Positions 31,366 through 42,907 are shown, numbered from the stretch's first letter. The stretch is 64,000 bases of DNA from Ariolimax columbianus (GCA_036924085.1 JAVGWX010000012.1:4765430-4829429), one strand, 5' to 3'. Made by a program: numbers and translations. Notes: generated by a model from the letters alone, not told the origin.

Positions 31366-32300
31366 CTTGATGACCAGTTCCTCGGCGTAGCTCCGGGTTC
31401 CAACTTTGTCTCCAGCGGACCCTGTCTAAGGCCACGGAAGTACAGTGCGTGGTAAGTCTCCTCTAGAAGAATCTCAGATGTTGCAGCGTACAGCAATGGA
31501 GTCTGACCAACGCATTGGAGGTCTTCCTCGCGGTCTCTTCTTAACCTCGGGGGTACCAGACTGCTGTCACCTGTGCTCCATCGACCATCGTTTCGTCGCA
31601 ACATGTGACCTGCCCATCTATGTTTTGCCTTGTCTGCGTGGATTACCGCATCCTTCACCAGTGACAATAGTCTAATGTCAGAATTATGGAGATCTTGCAT
31701 ACGTTGGTTCCAGATAGTGATTCCGACCAAGCGTCTCTCAAGGGAGGCCTGGATCTCAATTTGTCCTCTAGTGATTTTGTCAGTTTCCACGTCTTAGCAC
31801 CAAAGCACATCGCAGGGAGTACAGTGGAACTGAAGAGGGAGGCTTGTGGGTCTTGGTCATGACAACCATCCAGGACCATGTTAATAGATGAGAAGGCTGT
31901 CCAACCCGCGTGGTGACGTCTTGTCAGTTCAGGTTCCAGGTTATTCTTCATATTAAGAAGACGTCCAAGATAAATGTACTCGTTGACATCCTCTTATCGT
32001 ACCTCGCCAAGGAAGACTGGATCACAAGTGGCGAAGCGATTGCGCAATACTTTGGTCTTCGAGACATTCATTTCCAGGCCTGCTTTCTTGCCCTCTCCAT
32101 CGAGTAGCTCCATCATTTGGTTGGAGGACTCTGTGATGAGCACTATGTCATCAACAAATCGAAGGTGATTGAGGAGTCTGCGTCAATAAGGATACCAAAT
32201 GTGTACCAGTTGCATCGGCTAATGACTGGTTCTAAACATGCAGAGAAAATGTTCGATGAAATAGGATGGCGAACCCCCTTTGAATTGGTACCACACCACT
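31366..32300 (-). pseudogene. LINE relic (family D)
   Basis: Minus-strand pieces in order: LNHLRFVDDIVLITESSNQM (FVDD instead of FADD), EGKKAGLEMNVSKTKVLRN, YIYLGRLLNMKNNLEPEL, TRRHHAGWTAFSSI, STVLPAMCFGAKTWKLTKS and DKAKHRWAGHMLRRNDGRW. Frames shift repeatedly; dead copy. Confidence 0.72.
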
Positions 32301-32649
32301 TATGGCAGTTAAATACGAATTGGGAAAGAAGAAGCGTCTGAACTTGGCCTCCTAACTACAATCCTCCGACAGTCATGTTTAAAGGTGAGCTTGAGTCAAA
32401 TAGTAAGAAACAGTGACTTGTAGGCTGCCGCTGAAGGCCTGTGCCCGTAGAGTAGGAACAGCATTAAACAAAAACTATATATGTTAAATTGCATTTTTTT
32501 ACGATTTCCAAAATCTTTATGTGCCCAAGAAAGGATTCAAAATTCGGTTGCTATGGAAAGGCAAGCACTGCTTCCACCGCCCGCAGATTGCGTCATTCAC
32601 TACCAGTCAGCCTTTCAGCGTTGAGTGCAGCGAGCAGCCGTCGGGTTTT

Positions 32650-34085
32650 TATTCAACAATAAATAACGGAGATCATTCCATCAAATTTGGCCAAAAGCTA
32701 GGCGATACCCCAGTGGAACCCATTTGGAAGATTCAACCAGAATTCGCAGACGATGCCATGAGCATCACACAAAGAAGAGAAACAGTCGCTTCAAAGATGG
32801 CCCCACATCGGTGGAGAGCGGATTAAGCTCCCGTAGGCCCTTAACAAGCTGAAATGATTAAATCATTGACCAAGCACGGACCTTGGTCTTACAGAACCGT
32901 CGTGTCACCATCCGAGAACTGGTGGATGAGGTCGGAATAGGCATTGGTTCGCTACATTCCATTTTGTGGTAGGAATAAGCATTGGTTCGCTACATTCCAT
33001 TTTGTGGGAGGGATAAGCATTGGTTCGGTACATTCCATTTTGTGGGAGGGATAAGCATTGGGTCGGTACATTCCATTTTGTGGGAGGGATAAGCATTGGT
33101 TCGGTACATTCCATTTTGTGGGAGGGATAAGCATTGGTTCGGTACATTCCCTTTTGTGGGAGGGATAAGCATTGGTTCGGTACATTCCATTTTGTGGGAG
33201 GGATAAGCATTGGTTCGGTACATTCCATTTTGTGGGATGGATAAGCATTGGTTCGGTACATTCCATTTTGGGGGAGGGATAAGCATTGGTTCGATACATT
33301 CCATTTTGTGGGAGGGATAAGCATTGGTTGGGTACATTCCATTTTGTGGGAGGGATAAGCATTGGTTCGGTACATTCCATTTTGAGCAATAATCTGTCTA
33401 TGCGGAGAGCGTCAGCGAAATTCGCGCTGAAGCTGCTAACGATGAAGCAGAAGCAACTCCGTCTGGAAGTCTCACAGGACATGCTGGACTGCGCCAAGGG
33501 CGACCCCCGACTTCCTGAACACTGGGATCACTGGTGATGGGGCGTGAGTTTATGGGTGCGACCCGGAAACCTAGGTGCAGTCGTCACAGTGGAGGCATTC
33601 ATCACCCCTGAGACCGAAAAAAGCGATACAGGTGAGCAGCAATGTCAAAGTAAATGTTGACCGTTTTCCGTGGGGTTGGACTTCCTGAGCACAACAAGGT
33701 CAAAAGATTACTGAAGTACTACCTGTAGGTCATCTGTCACCTTCGTGATGCTGTACGACGCTAACGACCGGACCTATGGAAGTTGGCAGCTCCAGCATGA
33801 CAACCCACCCACGCAATTTTCGCATCTGATTCAGACTGCCTTGACCAAACACAACCTTTCTCTGGTTCGCCAGATTCCATATTCCCTAGACATGCTCCTT
33901 GCCATGTTTGAATGTCTCCAATCTGAAAATTTACTGAAAGGGACCCGATTTGAGTCCCGAAAAGATATGTTATGGAATGCGACGACCCAGCTGTAGTCTA
34001 TCCCCAAAGAGGTCTTCCTGAAGCTCTTCCTTCAATGGCGAGACCACTGAGAGGGATGTGACGTTCCAAGAGAGGTACTTTCAAT
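32650..34085 (+). pseudogene. mariner transposase relic with internal minisatellite
   Basis: N-terminal part: IKFGQKLGDTPVEPIWKIQ and FADDAMSITQ, then VTIRELVDEVGIG of the DNA-binding helix-turn-helix. A 38-bp array interrupts at that point, and coding resumes with VHSILSNNLSMRRASAKF, LLTMKQKQLRLEVSQDML, TGDG (first catalytic Asp), SWQLQHDN (second Asp) and TRFESRKDMLWNATTQL. The third Asp position reads YSLDMLLAMFE, so the catalytic triad is broken. Stops and frameshifts throughout. Confidence 0.82.
32937..33384 (+). repeat. 38-bp minisatellite seeded in mariner helix-turn-helix code, about 12 copies
   Basis: Unit begins GGGATAAGCATTGGTTCGGT and continues with ACATTCCATTTTGTGGGA. The mariner sequence GGCATTGGTTCG...ACATTCCATTTTG supplies the unit; mariner code flanks both ends. 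Because 38 is not a multiple of 3, all three minus frames stay open and give false 115-181-residue ORFs. Confidence 0.88.
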
Positions 34086-34090
34086 GGGAT

Positions 34091-34430
34091 TTGGGTTTCT
34101 TCTTCGTTCGTTCTCAAACTCCCGCTTCCAAGCCAAGAAAAGGGTTTTGCAAGTAATAGGATGTAGTCCAGGGAACGGAATGTGTTGTGGTGTAGTTAAC
34201 AGCTTGAATGCGATATTTGCACCTTTCGATCCCACACATCCGACGTCAGTATGGCATATGTGTGTACTGGGATGGCCTCATCCAGGATCACCACGTAGAG
34301 GTGGAGAGGGTCTTGTCAGCTCGGGGTCGCTTGCCCTGACCACAGCAGTCAGCTTTTGGTCGCTAACCACTACAGCCGATGCATGCACTGCCGGATTAGG
34401 GTTTCACACCTCCAGGTGAGTAATTGTATT
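34091..34430 (-). mobile_element. SINE, long form (S3)
   Basis: Minus strand: ends GAACGAACGAAGAAGAAA and contains AAAGGTGCAAATATCGCATT and GTGGTGATCCTGGATGAGG. It lies directly after the mariner relic. Confidence 0.75.
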
Positions 34431-34469
34431 TTTATAGCCCAAAGATTGGATACTTTTTGATCACACGTC

Positions 34470-34501
<32 letters not shown>

Positions 34502-34505
34502 TTAA

Positions 34506-36240
34506 AAATAGTAATCCATCGTTGTCGATGAGGACCGCCGACATCATCCTTGTCACAGATTCCCATGTTGGGTGTGGGTGCGCATGTGGCTGAACAGGCC
34601 AATGAGGGCACGAAAACATCTGCTACATATCGGGCACACGAGGTTTGTAGAAGGTGATGGTGTTCCCGCTGTTCGGGATTTCCGGGTCTCGCGTCTGCTC
34701 TGGGCTTTTACAACACGGTCGTCTTCGCTGCTAGCTACATTAGGTTTGGATGCGCTTCTCCAGTAGATTTGTTTTACGCAAGACATTTCTAGGTGTGATA
34801 TACAAGCTGGCAACTTTTCAGTGAGTCTCTCAGACTGTCTTTAAAATGTTTCTTTTGGGCGCCCTTTCTCGCGCCATCCCTCTCGCAGCTCGCCGTAGAG
34901 AAGCTTCTTTGGGAGCCGCTCGTCTGACATACGGACGAGGTGTCCGGCCCATCCTAGTCGTGCTTTTTCTAGCAGTGCATGGATGCTGGGCATGTTAGCC
35001 CTCGAGAGAACCTCGATGTCAGTGACACAATCTTGCTATCGGATGTGGAATATTCGCCTCAGGCAACCTGTGTGGAAGTGGGTTAATCTCCGTGCATGTT
35101 CTGAGTATACAGTCCAGCTTTCGCAGACGTAGAGTAAGGTTGGAATGATGGAGTCACTGTAGACTTTTAGTTTGGTCTTGAAGCTGATACCACGATGTTC
35201 CCACACCATCGAGCACATTTTACTAAAGGCTGTTCTGGCCCTTGCTATTCTGCATGCCACCTCATCAGGCTGACAGATTTCGACAGCGTGCTGCCCAGAT
35301 AAGGGACTGTATATGCGACACTCAGCGTCTGTCCACTGACTGTAGTCTTTGGTTTTGTGTATGACAAACCTGGTGCTAGTTGGTACATGACCTCTGTTTT
35401 CTTGGTATTTATGGTCAGACCAAAATTTTCGAATGCGGCCGAGAACCGGTCCATTTCCACCTGCATGTTCAGTTCTGAGTTGCTGTTCTGAGCGTAGTCG
35501 TCAGCAAACACAAGTTCCCTGATTATGTCGCCAGCCACTTTGGTTTTGGGATTGAGTAGCCTGCTATCTGCGCGGTACTTTATGGGTATTCCAAGCTGCA
35601 GTGATCTGAAGGCGTCTGTCATCGTGGCCGCGAACATCATGCTGAACAAGGTCGATGCGAGCATACATTCCTGTTTTACTCCGTTTGTTACTTGAAAAGT
35701 TTTAGAAGTTTCTTCACTGCCCATTACACTAGCATATATGCCTTCGCGTAGCTGCTTCACAATAGTTATGAACTTGTTGAGGCAGCCAAACTTGGACATA
35801 ATCATCCACAGCCCTCCTCTGTTTACTGTATCAAATACCTTTGTCAAATCAATAAATGTGGTGTATAGGGCCTGGTTTTGTTCCCGACACTTCTCTTGTA
35901 CTTGGCGAGCGGCAAAGATCTAGTCCACTGTTCCTCTTCCGGCTCTGAATCCACATTGGCTTTCTCAGAGGTGGTGGCTTTGTTCAAGGTGTTTGTTGAG
36001 TCGGCTGAGCAGTACGCGCGCTAGGATCTTGCCTGCTACGGAGAGTAGCGATATTCCACGATGATAGTTGCATTCCTTTCCGGTTGCCTGTTCTCTTGTT
36101 TATGTGAACTATTGAGGCGTCCTTCACATCCTGCGGAATTACTCCTTTAGCCTACATTCTGCAGACGTGTTCAGTGTTTTTTTTTTCTGGTGAGGGATGG
36201 GCCGGCTGTCTTGTATATCTCTGCTGGTATTGCATCCACA
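34506..36240 (-). pseudogene. RTE-like LINE copy C3, 5'-truncated
   Basis: Same family as 53172-57265, on the minus strand. It reads FDTVNRGGLWMIMSKFGCLN, ELVFADDYAQNSNSELN, then SAAFENFGLTINTKKTEVMY in one frame, later YVCESWTVYSEHARRL and the C-terminal finger CPICSRCF...HMRTH. It lacks the one-base deletion shared by C1 and C2, but has its own frameshifts. Begins at the equivalent of C1 position about 55510. Confidence 0.83.
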
Positions 36241-36244
36241 CCTG

Positions 36245-37535
36245 GTGTTTTTCATATAGATATATACCTAATTATAACCGACGAAATCATCTGCAAAATA
36301 AATTGAAGCAACCTAAGTCATGATCACGAAATTGGGACTAGGGATTCGTATAGAGAAAAGCGAATTCAAAGACGAATTGTTCTTGTAGGTCATCAGTTTC
36401 TGTTGTTTGATGATGAAAATAAACTGCAAAATAATATGAACGTGCTTGTGACAATATGTGCCAAATACAACATGCAAATTTTAACGAGACATAGACAGAA
36501 ACTATGTGGATCAGCAGAACACCTGGGCCACTCAATATAATTGTAAATGATATGCCTCTTCAATAGGTCCATGCGTTCAGATAGTAGGGCAGCAATTTGT
36601 TGGTAGACGGTAGGTCGACAAGGAAGTCGAGACTATGTGTCCGAGAGCATCTGTTGTGGCTTGTCAGTTGTCACCACTGCTTAGTCATCCAAGCATTAGT
36701 TTGGAAACACAGCAGCAGTCTCTTGGCTCACCCAGAGGATAACGGCCCTATCATGACCTCGCCCAACGTAGTTGAGGGATACACTGTATGGTGATCAGAA
36801 AAACACGAGATAGGTCGTCAAGTTCGTGAGAGATATAGAGGTGAAGGTTTGATATATGAACCATATGATACAGATATAGGCCAGAAACAGGCCATCTAGT
36901 TTGTGAGGGAAATAGAGGAGAGTACTTGAGGAATAAACTGTCTTGAAAACATATGCCAAAGATAAACTATCAAGTTTATGAGGGACATGTGATTATTTGA
37001 AGGATAAACTGCGTAAGGATATAAATATCATATATCTAGTATAGTGGATTCTAAAACTTCATCTCCAGCGACAGTGGCTGCCTTGATCCTACCTTGACTT
37101 TTACAAGTGGACATAGATACCGTAATTACGTGGAATATTAAAATGACAATGATTATCTTTAGTGTACTGAATAGTGAGATAGACCAAGAACTAAACTTAC
37201 CTGGCTATATTGTTGCTCAAAGATACAGTCTTTAATGAAGTTAGAAGTGCTAATCGGTTATGTAGCTATATGGTTGTTGCAGTACATGCAGTAGAGTCTC
37301 CGACAAGCAAATGATAAGGGTAGAGACTCACTTCAGGACAACATTCGCTGAGCGACAACCGTCTGGAAGCTAGCATGACTCACCAGCGGGGTTTGTCTTG
37401 TAATTGTCAACAAGTTAGTCGTTGAGAGTGAATTGATTTTCACGACACTAATCGGCAGTGTATACATAATTATTATTGTTGTGTATCTCAGTTTCCGTAT
37501 TGAGCGATTAACGGGGTCAACGAAGGAGGTGTTAT
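36245..37535. other. Intergenic sequence, nothing recognised
   Basis: AT-rich, no arrays or coding remnants found; weak GAGATATAGAGGTGAAGG-like echoes near 36830-36990. Confidence 0.4.
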
Positions 37536-37539
37536 GTGG

Positions 37540-37860
37540 TCCATGCCAGTTTGTGTCAATGTGTGTTTGTGTCAATGTGTGTTTGTGTCAATGTGTGTCT
37601 GTGTCAATGTGTGTTTGTGTCAATGTGTATTTGTGTCAATGTGTGTCTGTGTCAATGTGTATTTGTGTCCTTGTTTGTTTGTGTAAATGTGCATTTCTGC
37701 AAATGTGTGTTGTGTGAATGGGTGTGTGTGTGAGTGTATGGGTGTGTATTTGTGTGAGTGAGTTTGTATGAATGTGAGTTTTTGTTAATGTTTGTATATG
37801 CAATTATATGTATATGCGATTGTTAGTGCAAGATAATGTGTTTGTGTGAATATAAATCAG
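37540..37860 (+). repeat. GTGTCAAT-type short tandem repeat
   Basis: About ten copies of a 16-bp unit TGTGTCAATGTGTGTT and decayed GTGTGAATG variants downstream. Confidence 0.82.
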
Positions 37861-37989
37861 TTTGTAAGGGAAAGTCATACATATTAAGGCTTTTCAATTT
37901 TATCATACAGGGTGATACAAATAAACATTCATGAAGTAGCCATTCTTTTTGTGGGTAGAATTACTCATAGAATCTTCATTCCCTCAGGA

Positions 37990-38430
37990 CGTTCCCATTT
38001 GTGCCTGACTCCCTTTAAATGTCTCAGGACCCAAATATGGGCCTAACCACCTTTAATTGTCTCGGGACCCCCCCCCCCCCCCATATATGCCTAACCTCCT
38101 TTAATTGTCTCAATACCCCCCCCCCCTCCCTCATATATGCCTAACACCCTTTCATTACCACAGGAGGACCATATATGTGCATGACTCCCTTTCATTACCA
38201 CAGGAGGCCCCTATATGTGTATAACTCCCTTTCATTACCCCTAAGGCCCCTATATGTGCCTAGCTCCCTATCATTACCCCGGAAGGCCCCTTATTGTGCC
38301 TAACTCCCTTTCATTACCCCGGAAGGCCCTATATGTGCCTAACTCCCTTTCATTACCCCGGAAGGACCTATATGTGCCTAACTCCCTTTCATTACCCCGG
38401 AAGGCCCCTATATGTGCCTAACTCCCTTCA
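37990..38430 (+). repeat. 39-40-bp tandem repeat with poly-C tracts
   Basis: Unit includes AACTCCCTTTCATTACCCCG and GAAGGCCCCTATATGTGCCT, about 11 copies. C runs (13-15 nt) at about 38068 and 38116. Confidence 0.85.
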
Positions 38431-38477
38431 TTGCTGAAAGTTCCGACGACAGTGCACGACCATTTGAATTTAACGTC

Positions 38478-38729
38478 TTTATACTGGCTTTAGCCCCAGC
38501 AGCGGCTCTGAGTTTTATACTGGCTTTAGCCCCAGCAGCGGCTCTGAGTTTTATACTGGCTTTAGCCCCAGCAGCGGCTCTGAGTTTTATACTGGCTTTA
38601 GCCCCAGCAGCGGCTCTGAGTTTTATACTGGCTTTAGCCCCAGCAGCGGCTCTGAGTTTTATACTGGCTTTAGCCCCAGCAGCGGCTCTGAGTTTTATAC
38701 TGGCTTTAGCCCCAGCAGCGGCTCTGAGT
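38478..38729 (+). repeat. 36-bp perfect tandem repeat, exactly 7 copies
   Basis: Unit TTTATACTGGCTTTAGCCCC plus AGCAGCGGCTCTGAGT. Copies are identical, and 36 = 12 codons, so both strands stay open: LALAPAAALSFI on plus, KLRAAAGAKASI on minus. Neither looks like a host protein. Confidence 0.9.
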
Positions 38730-39076
38730 TTTCGCCTGACCTCGACACGTCCCCATCTACAGCTGGGTTGACTGGGAGAAGCGGTCATACCATGACAAAA
38801 AAACACGACGTGCTTCCTCTGAAAGCTGATCTCGACCTGATACTTTAACTAGGTACTTTGGAATTGTGAAGCGAGCTCTCAGCCCCTAGACCACATGCTT
38901 CCACATTATGAAGGTAGTTTCCACACAAGACCTGCTCAGGTAAGCAGTGGGCCGTCTCTCGTTTTAGCAGGGAAATCCCATCCCGATTTCTCACAAGCAT
39001 GGACGTGCATGTAATGTCGTGGGTTTGTGTTTGTGTGGGCAAGTGTGTGTCTTTGTGTGAATGTGTCTGTGCATGT

Positions 39077-39315
39077 CAGGTCAGGTCATCCCGTAACCGG
39101 TGAGGTCGTTGGGGCACACACGAAGACATCCTCATAACCCCACGCCATCCCTCTCTGTCCGATGCCGCTGCCTGCGACTCTTCTGGCCGGAGACTGGTCC
39201 ATTCTTTTATGTTGTCCTCCCATCTCTGTTTGGGCCAGCCTCTTCGTCGTCTGCCATGCACCTTTCCGTGGAGGATTGTGTTTGCAAGACCTTTTGATCT
39301 CGATATGTGACCGTA
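39077..39315 (-). mobile_element. RTE LINE fragment B2
   Basis: 239-bp 3' end of the B family: SKGLANTILHGKVHGRRRRG, RWEDNIKEWTSLRPEE and VPQRPHRLRDDLT on the minus strand. Flanked by the 10-bp duplication CTGTGCATGT (39067-39076 and 39316-39325). Confidence 0.88.
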
Positions 39316-39576
39316 CTGTGCATGTAGGCTATGACAATGTGAGTTAGACCATTGGTTCGCTGTAGTTTTCGACAGTGTCGGCATCACCATCTCTATCGCA
39401 AAGACAGGAATTCTACATCAACCGGTTCACGATATGCCCTGCCTTTTCATGACCTTCAATCACGGTACACGGCCATTGTCTAAAAAATGTAAATAGATTT
39501 GCATACCTTGGCAATAGTCTTTCTCCGGTTGTTCACAATAATGATGATGTGAATACAATAGCTAGGGCAAGTAAGG

Positions 39577-39954
39577 CATTTGGTAGACTTCACTCTGAGG
39601 TGTGGGATAGGTGAAGGATGAGGACTCACACATTTGGTAGACTTCACTCTGAGGTGTGGGATAGGTGAAGGATGAGGACTCAAACATTTGGTAGACTTCA
39701 CTCTGAGGTGTGGAATAGGTGAAGGATGAGGACTCAAACATTTGGTAGACTTCACTCTGAGGTGTGGGATAGGTGAAGGATGAGGACTCAAACATTTGGT
39801 AGACTTCACTCTGAGGTGTGGGATAGGCGAAGGATGAGGACTCGAACATTTGGTAGACTTCACTCTGAGGTGTGGAATAGGTGAAGGATGAGGACTCGAA
39901 CATTTGGTAGACTTCACTCTGAGGTGTGGGATAGGTGAAGGATGAGGACTCGAA
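39577..39954 (+). repeat. 54-bp minisatellite, exactly 7 copies, inside LINE relic
   Basis: Unit starts CATTTGGTAGACTTCACTCT and ends GAGGACTCAAA. Its first 30 bases are the LINE segment coding FGRLHSEVWD. Confidence 0.9.
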
Positions 39955-40087
39955 AAAAATGGAGGTCTATGCTACAGTTGTTCTACCTACCCTTTTATAT
40001 GCGTGTGAGACCTGGACCGTTTATAGTCGTGTCGTGAAATGAAATTACTTCCACGTGGACTGGCTGTGGAAACTACTGAGGATTAGA

Positions 40088-40374
40088 TGGCAGGACATGG
40101 TGGCAGGACATGGTGGCAGTACATGGGGGCAGGACATGGCGGCAGGGCATGGTGACAAGGCATGGTGGCAGGGCATGGTGGCAGGACATGGGGGCAGGCC
40201 ATGGTGGCAGGACATGGTGGCAGGACATGGGGGGCAGGACATGGTGGCAGGACATGGGGGCAGGACATGGTGGCAGGACATGGGGGCAGGGCATGGTGAT
40301 AGGACATGGGGGCAGGACATGGGGGCAGGACATGGTGACAGGACATGGGGGCAGGACATGGGGGCAGGATATGG
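40088..40374 (+). repeat. 15-bp minisatellite inside the same LINE relic
   Basis: About 19 copies of GGCAGGACATGGTGG/GGGGG variants, derived from the LINE codons for RWQDMV. The 15-bp period gives false His/Pro-rich ORFs on the minus strand and Gly/His/Trp-rich ones on the plus. Confidence 0.88.
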
Positions 40375-40838
40375 TGCCAAATATAGATGTGTTAGCGCGA
40401 TAGGGCGTGTCCAGTATACACATCATGATATGTGCAGCACAGCTGAGATGGACTTGTCTACCAAAAGATCTGTTCTGTGGTAAACTGCAAAATGGCAAGA
40501 GAGCAAGCTGTTGGCAGCAATAAACGTACAAGGACACACTAAAAAGATCATTGATGTAACAGCTCCAACCGGAGCATGAACGTTTAGGGCAAGGGTGATG
40601 TGGTCGGCGACTCTGAAAACAAAAGGTACCTGAATGTGTGCCAAGGTCACTCACCGTCTCGACACTAAGTCGACAAAGAAAAACGAGGGGTGGAGGAAGA
40701 GAATGTGTCTGGCACGTGTAGGGGTTACGAGGTCACCACTCTAGCGTTCCGAATTGGGTGTTGGGGGTTAATGACAGACAAATGCCAGAATTGCTTGCTA
40801 CGACATTTTGAGTGACAGGAATTCAGAGTGATTCGTGC

Positions 40839-41048
40839 AATGCACCTGTGGTACAGGGAAAGTGACCGCTGAACATCTGCTGAAAAATATCCCGACAAAC
40901 GAGGACCAGAGAAAGCACATGTGGCCATCACCAGTGCCAACACTAGACAAGCTCTATGGCAGTGTCGACAGCCTCAGGATGACAGCTGCTTTCTTCGAAC
41001 AAATTCAAGTTGACATCTGACAGCGTACGAAGAAGAAGAATAATAAGA
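40839..41048 (+). mobile_element. I-like LINE copy A5, 3' end only
   Basis: CTCTATGGCAGTGTCGACAG and the GCGTACGAAGAAGAAG tail match A1. Flanked by the 14-bp duplication AGAGTGATTCGTGC (40825-40838 and 41049-41062). Confidence 0.9.
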
Positions 41049-41118
41049 AGAGTGATTCGTGCCAATAACAACTAAATGGAGGTAGATCCAAACTAGAGTA
41101 TGGCTGGGTCAGACATCC

Positions 41119-41696
41119 TTCTTGTTCTTCTTCTTCTTCTTCTTCTTCTTCTTCTTCGTACGCAGTCAGACAGTAACCATTATTTTTTCGAAAAAAGCGG
41201 CGGTCATCCTGAGGCTGTCGACACTGCCATAGAGATTGTCTTGCAGTTCCACTGGTGATGGCCACATCTGCTCTCTCTGATCCTCGTATGTCGGGCAGTT
41301 TTGCAGCAGATGTTCAGCGGTCATTTTACCGGTACCGCATGGGCATTCGTCGGTACCACCTATCTTCAATTTGTTGAATAGGTGGTACCTCAGTCTATTG
41401 TGGCCAGTGCGAAGTCTGAAGACAACGACCTGCTCTCTTCTGTTCAACTGGTAAAAGGCATCGTTTTTGGTGTAACCAGTATGTTCGGTTTCCCATTTGG
41501 TCATGTTATCTGTTTGTGGTAGTCTTGCACCTTCTTTTGCCAGTCTGTCTGTCTCCTCGTTGCCTTGGATGTTGCAGTGTGATGGGACCCACTGTACCAC
41601 TACCCTTTTTGGTGCGGACTGCTGGCACAGTTTGCAGAGTGCTGCTCTTAAGTCGTTAAGCTCAGTGTTTTTCTGGCTTTTTAGCGCTGTGACTAC
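41119..41696 (-). mobile_element. I-like LINE copy A6, 5'-truncated
   Basis: Matches A1 from about 8425 to the tail, with one internal deletion near 41507. The frame 41166-41600 keeps VQWVPSHCNIQGNEE and the knuckle. Flanked by the 13-bp duplication GGGTCAGACATCC (41106-41118 and 41697-41709). Confidence 0.9.
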
Positions 41697-41786
41697 GGGT
41701 CAGACATCCCATAGAAGACCATTTGACAGCTCTGATACTGCTTGAGACTATAGTATAATACTAGACAGTTTAACTCAGGAGGCCGG

Positions 41787-41789
41787 CCC

Positions 41790-41849
<60 letters not shown>
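41787..41849 (+). repeat. (GA)n microsatellite
   Basis: About 30 GA dinucleotides with one A insertion. Confidence 0.95.
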
Positions 41850-41850
<1 letters not shown>

Positions 41851-41859
41851 TTTAGCAAA

Positions 41860-42330
41860 GTGGTCTGTTTAGCTCGCCGACTTTATAGAATAGCTATTGA
41901 TAGGTTGTTTTACGGATGTTAAAGAGATATAATGGAGTGTAGGGTGACTGAACCAGAATACCCCTTTGAGTTTTGGCCAGTCGCTCTATAAGGTGTGTGT
42001 TGGGCCCCCTGTGGCTTGGAGAGATTTGGATGTGTGTGTGTGGTGTGGGAAGGACACCGAGGGAACGATGTATGTTCCGGAGTGTGTGCATACGCAGATC
42101 GATTGAGTATGTGATCACATGTGAGTATACATTGAATAGATTGAATGTATAATGTCAAGATCACCCGCCTGGTGGGATCTGAGTGTGAGTGAATGCACAG
42201 AATACGATCGTGAAGACGAGTTTTTTAGAGTGTGTTTATGATTGTTCTGTTTTGTTGGTTTTTAGCGATGTAAATAAACCCGGACTATTACCTGCGGTTT
42301 GATATGTTATTTGCTGTGTGGTCTTGAATG
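41860..42330 (+). repeat. LTR-like interspersed repeat, second copy
   Basis: GGGTGACTGAACC, GAGTTTTGGCCAGT, GTATGTGATCACA and GAATGCACAGAA occur in the same order as in 180-1176, without the 42-bp expansion. It ends near GTAAATAAACCCGGACTATT, with an AATAAA signal, as a solo LTR might. LTR identity is inferred; no internal retrotransposon region is present. Confidence 0.5.
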
Positions 42331-42820
42331 ATGTGGATGCATGTGGTAGCATTCTAAATAGAAAAACACCCAGTGAAAATCTGGACTCTGCCACACTGAT
42401 ACTGTGGTATTAACCACGATAACTGGGAAAGAATCGCCACCAATCTCAGAGACTGGCGCAGCACAATTGAGAAGGTGTTCAGAGACATGAGGCATCAAGA
42501 ATAGCTGAGGCCATCCAGAGACCAACGCTTCGCAAGTCTGCTCATATCAACCCTTCTTCAACCCTGGTTGACGGGAGTGTCATATTTCCTGGTACTAATT
42601 GCAACGGACAATTCGAGGCTCCGATTGGCTTTTTTTAACCAACTTCTAATTCCTGTGAATGGACAGAGTGGTCTTCATGGATAAGGATGGACGAACAAAA
42701 AGGAACAGCATGTAAGTTTGTTTGTGTGCTGTTGTTGTAGATAAGAATGTGTAAGTTTGACTGTGTAAGTATGTATTTGTTTGTGCTACGTCTCTGTGCA
42801 TATGTGTAGGTATTTATGAC
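42331..42820. other. Intergenic, upstream of the TMBIM6-like promoter
   Basis: 42430-42520 weakly resembles a LINE C-terminal tail (NWERIATNLRDWRSTIEKVF). Otherwise nothing recognised. A (GT)n tract follows at 42821-42850. Confidence 0.35.
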
Positions 42821-42850
42821 GTGTGTGTTGTGTGTGTGTGTGTGTGTGTG

Positions 42851-42907
42851 TATAAAGGGGAAGTAAGACAGTCTCATGACGTCAGAGCACAACATCGCGC
42901 CATTACA
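42851..42907 (+). promoter_or_regulatory. Putative TMBIM6-like core promoter: TATA box and CRE
   Basis: TATAAAG lies at 42851-42857, directly after a GT microsatellite, 51 bases before the start codon. A perfect palindromic CRE/ATF site, TGACGTCA, lies at 42877-42884, about where transcription would start. A dyad (CGCCATT at 42898, AATGGCG at 42907) overlaps the ATG. Promoter activity is inferred from position only. Confidence 0.4.

Larger units (their letters stand above)
39485..40720 (+). pseudogene. RTE-like LINE relic (family E) with two internal minisatellites
   Basis: Plus-strand coding order: NRFAYLGNSLSPVVHNNDDV, NTIARASKAFGRLHSEVWDR, [54-bp array], MEVYATVVLPTLLYACETWT, YFHVDWLWKLLRIRWQDM, [15-bp array], DMVPNIDVLAR, then GVSSIHIMICAAQLRWT, CLPKDLFCGKLQNGKR and YKDTLKRSL. 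Each array begins and ends at the same coding position, and LINE code resumes beyond it. Confidence 0.78.

Noticed and set aside
32905..33497. Minus-strand ORFs of 115-181 codons with a Met-Glu-Cys-Thr-Glu-Pro period
   Set aside because: Frame-open artefacts of the 38-bp array in a dead mariner.
34572..34813. Free-standing C2H2 zinc-finger gene
   Set aside because: The finger is the C-terminal domain of the RTE-like LINE family (C3 here, also in C1 and C2).
40045..40654. Cys/Pro/His-rich minus-strand ORFs
   Set aside because: Read-through of the 15-bp array inside a LINE relic on the other strand.
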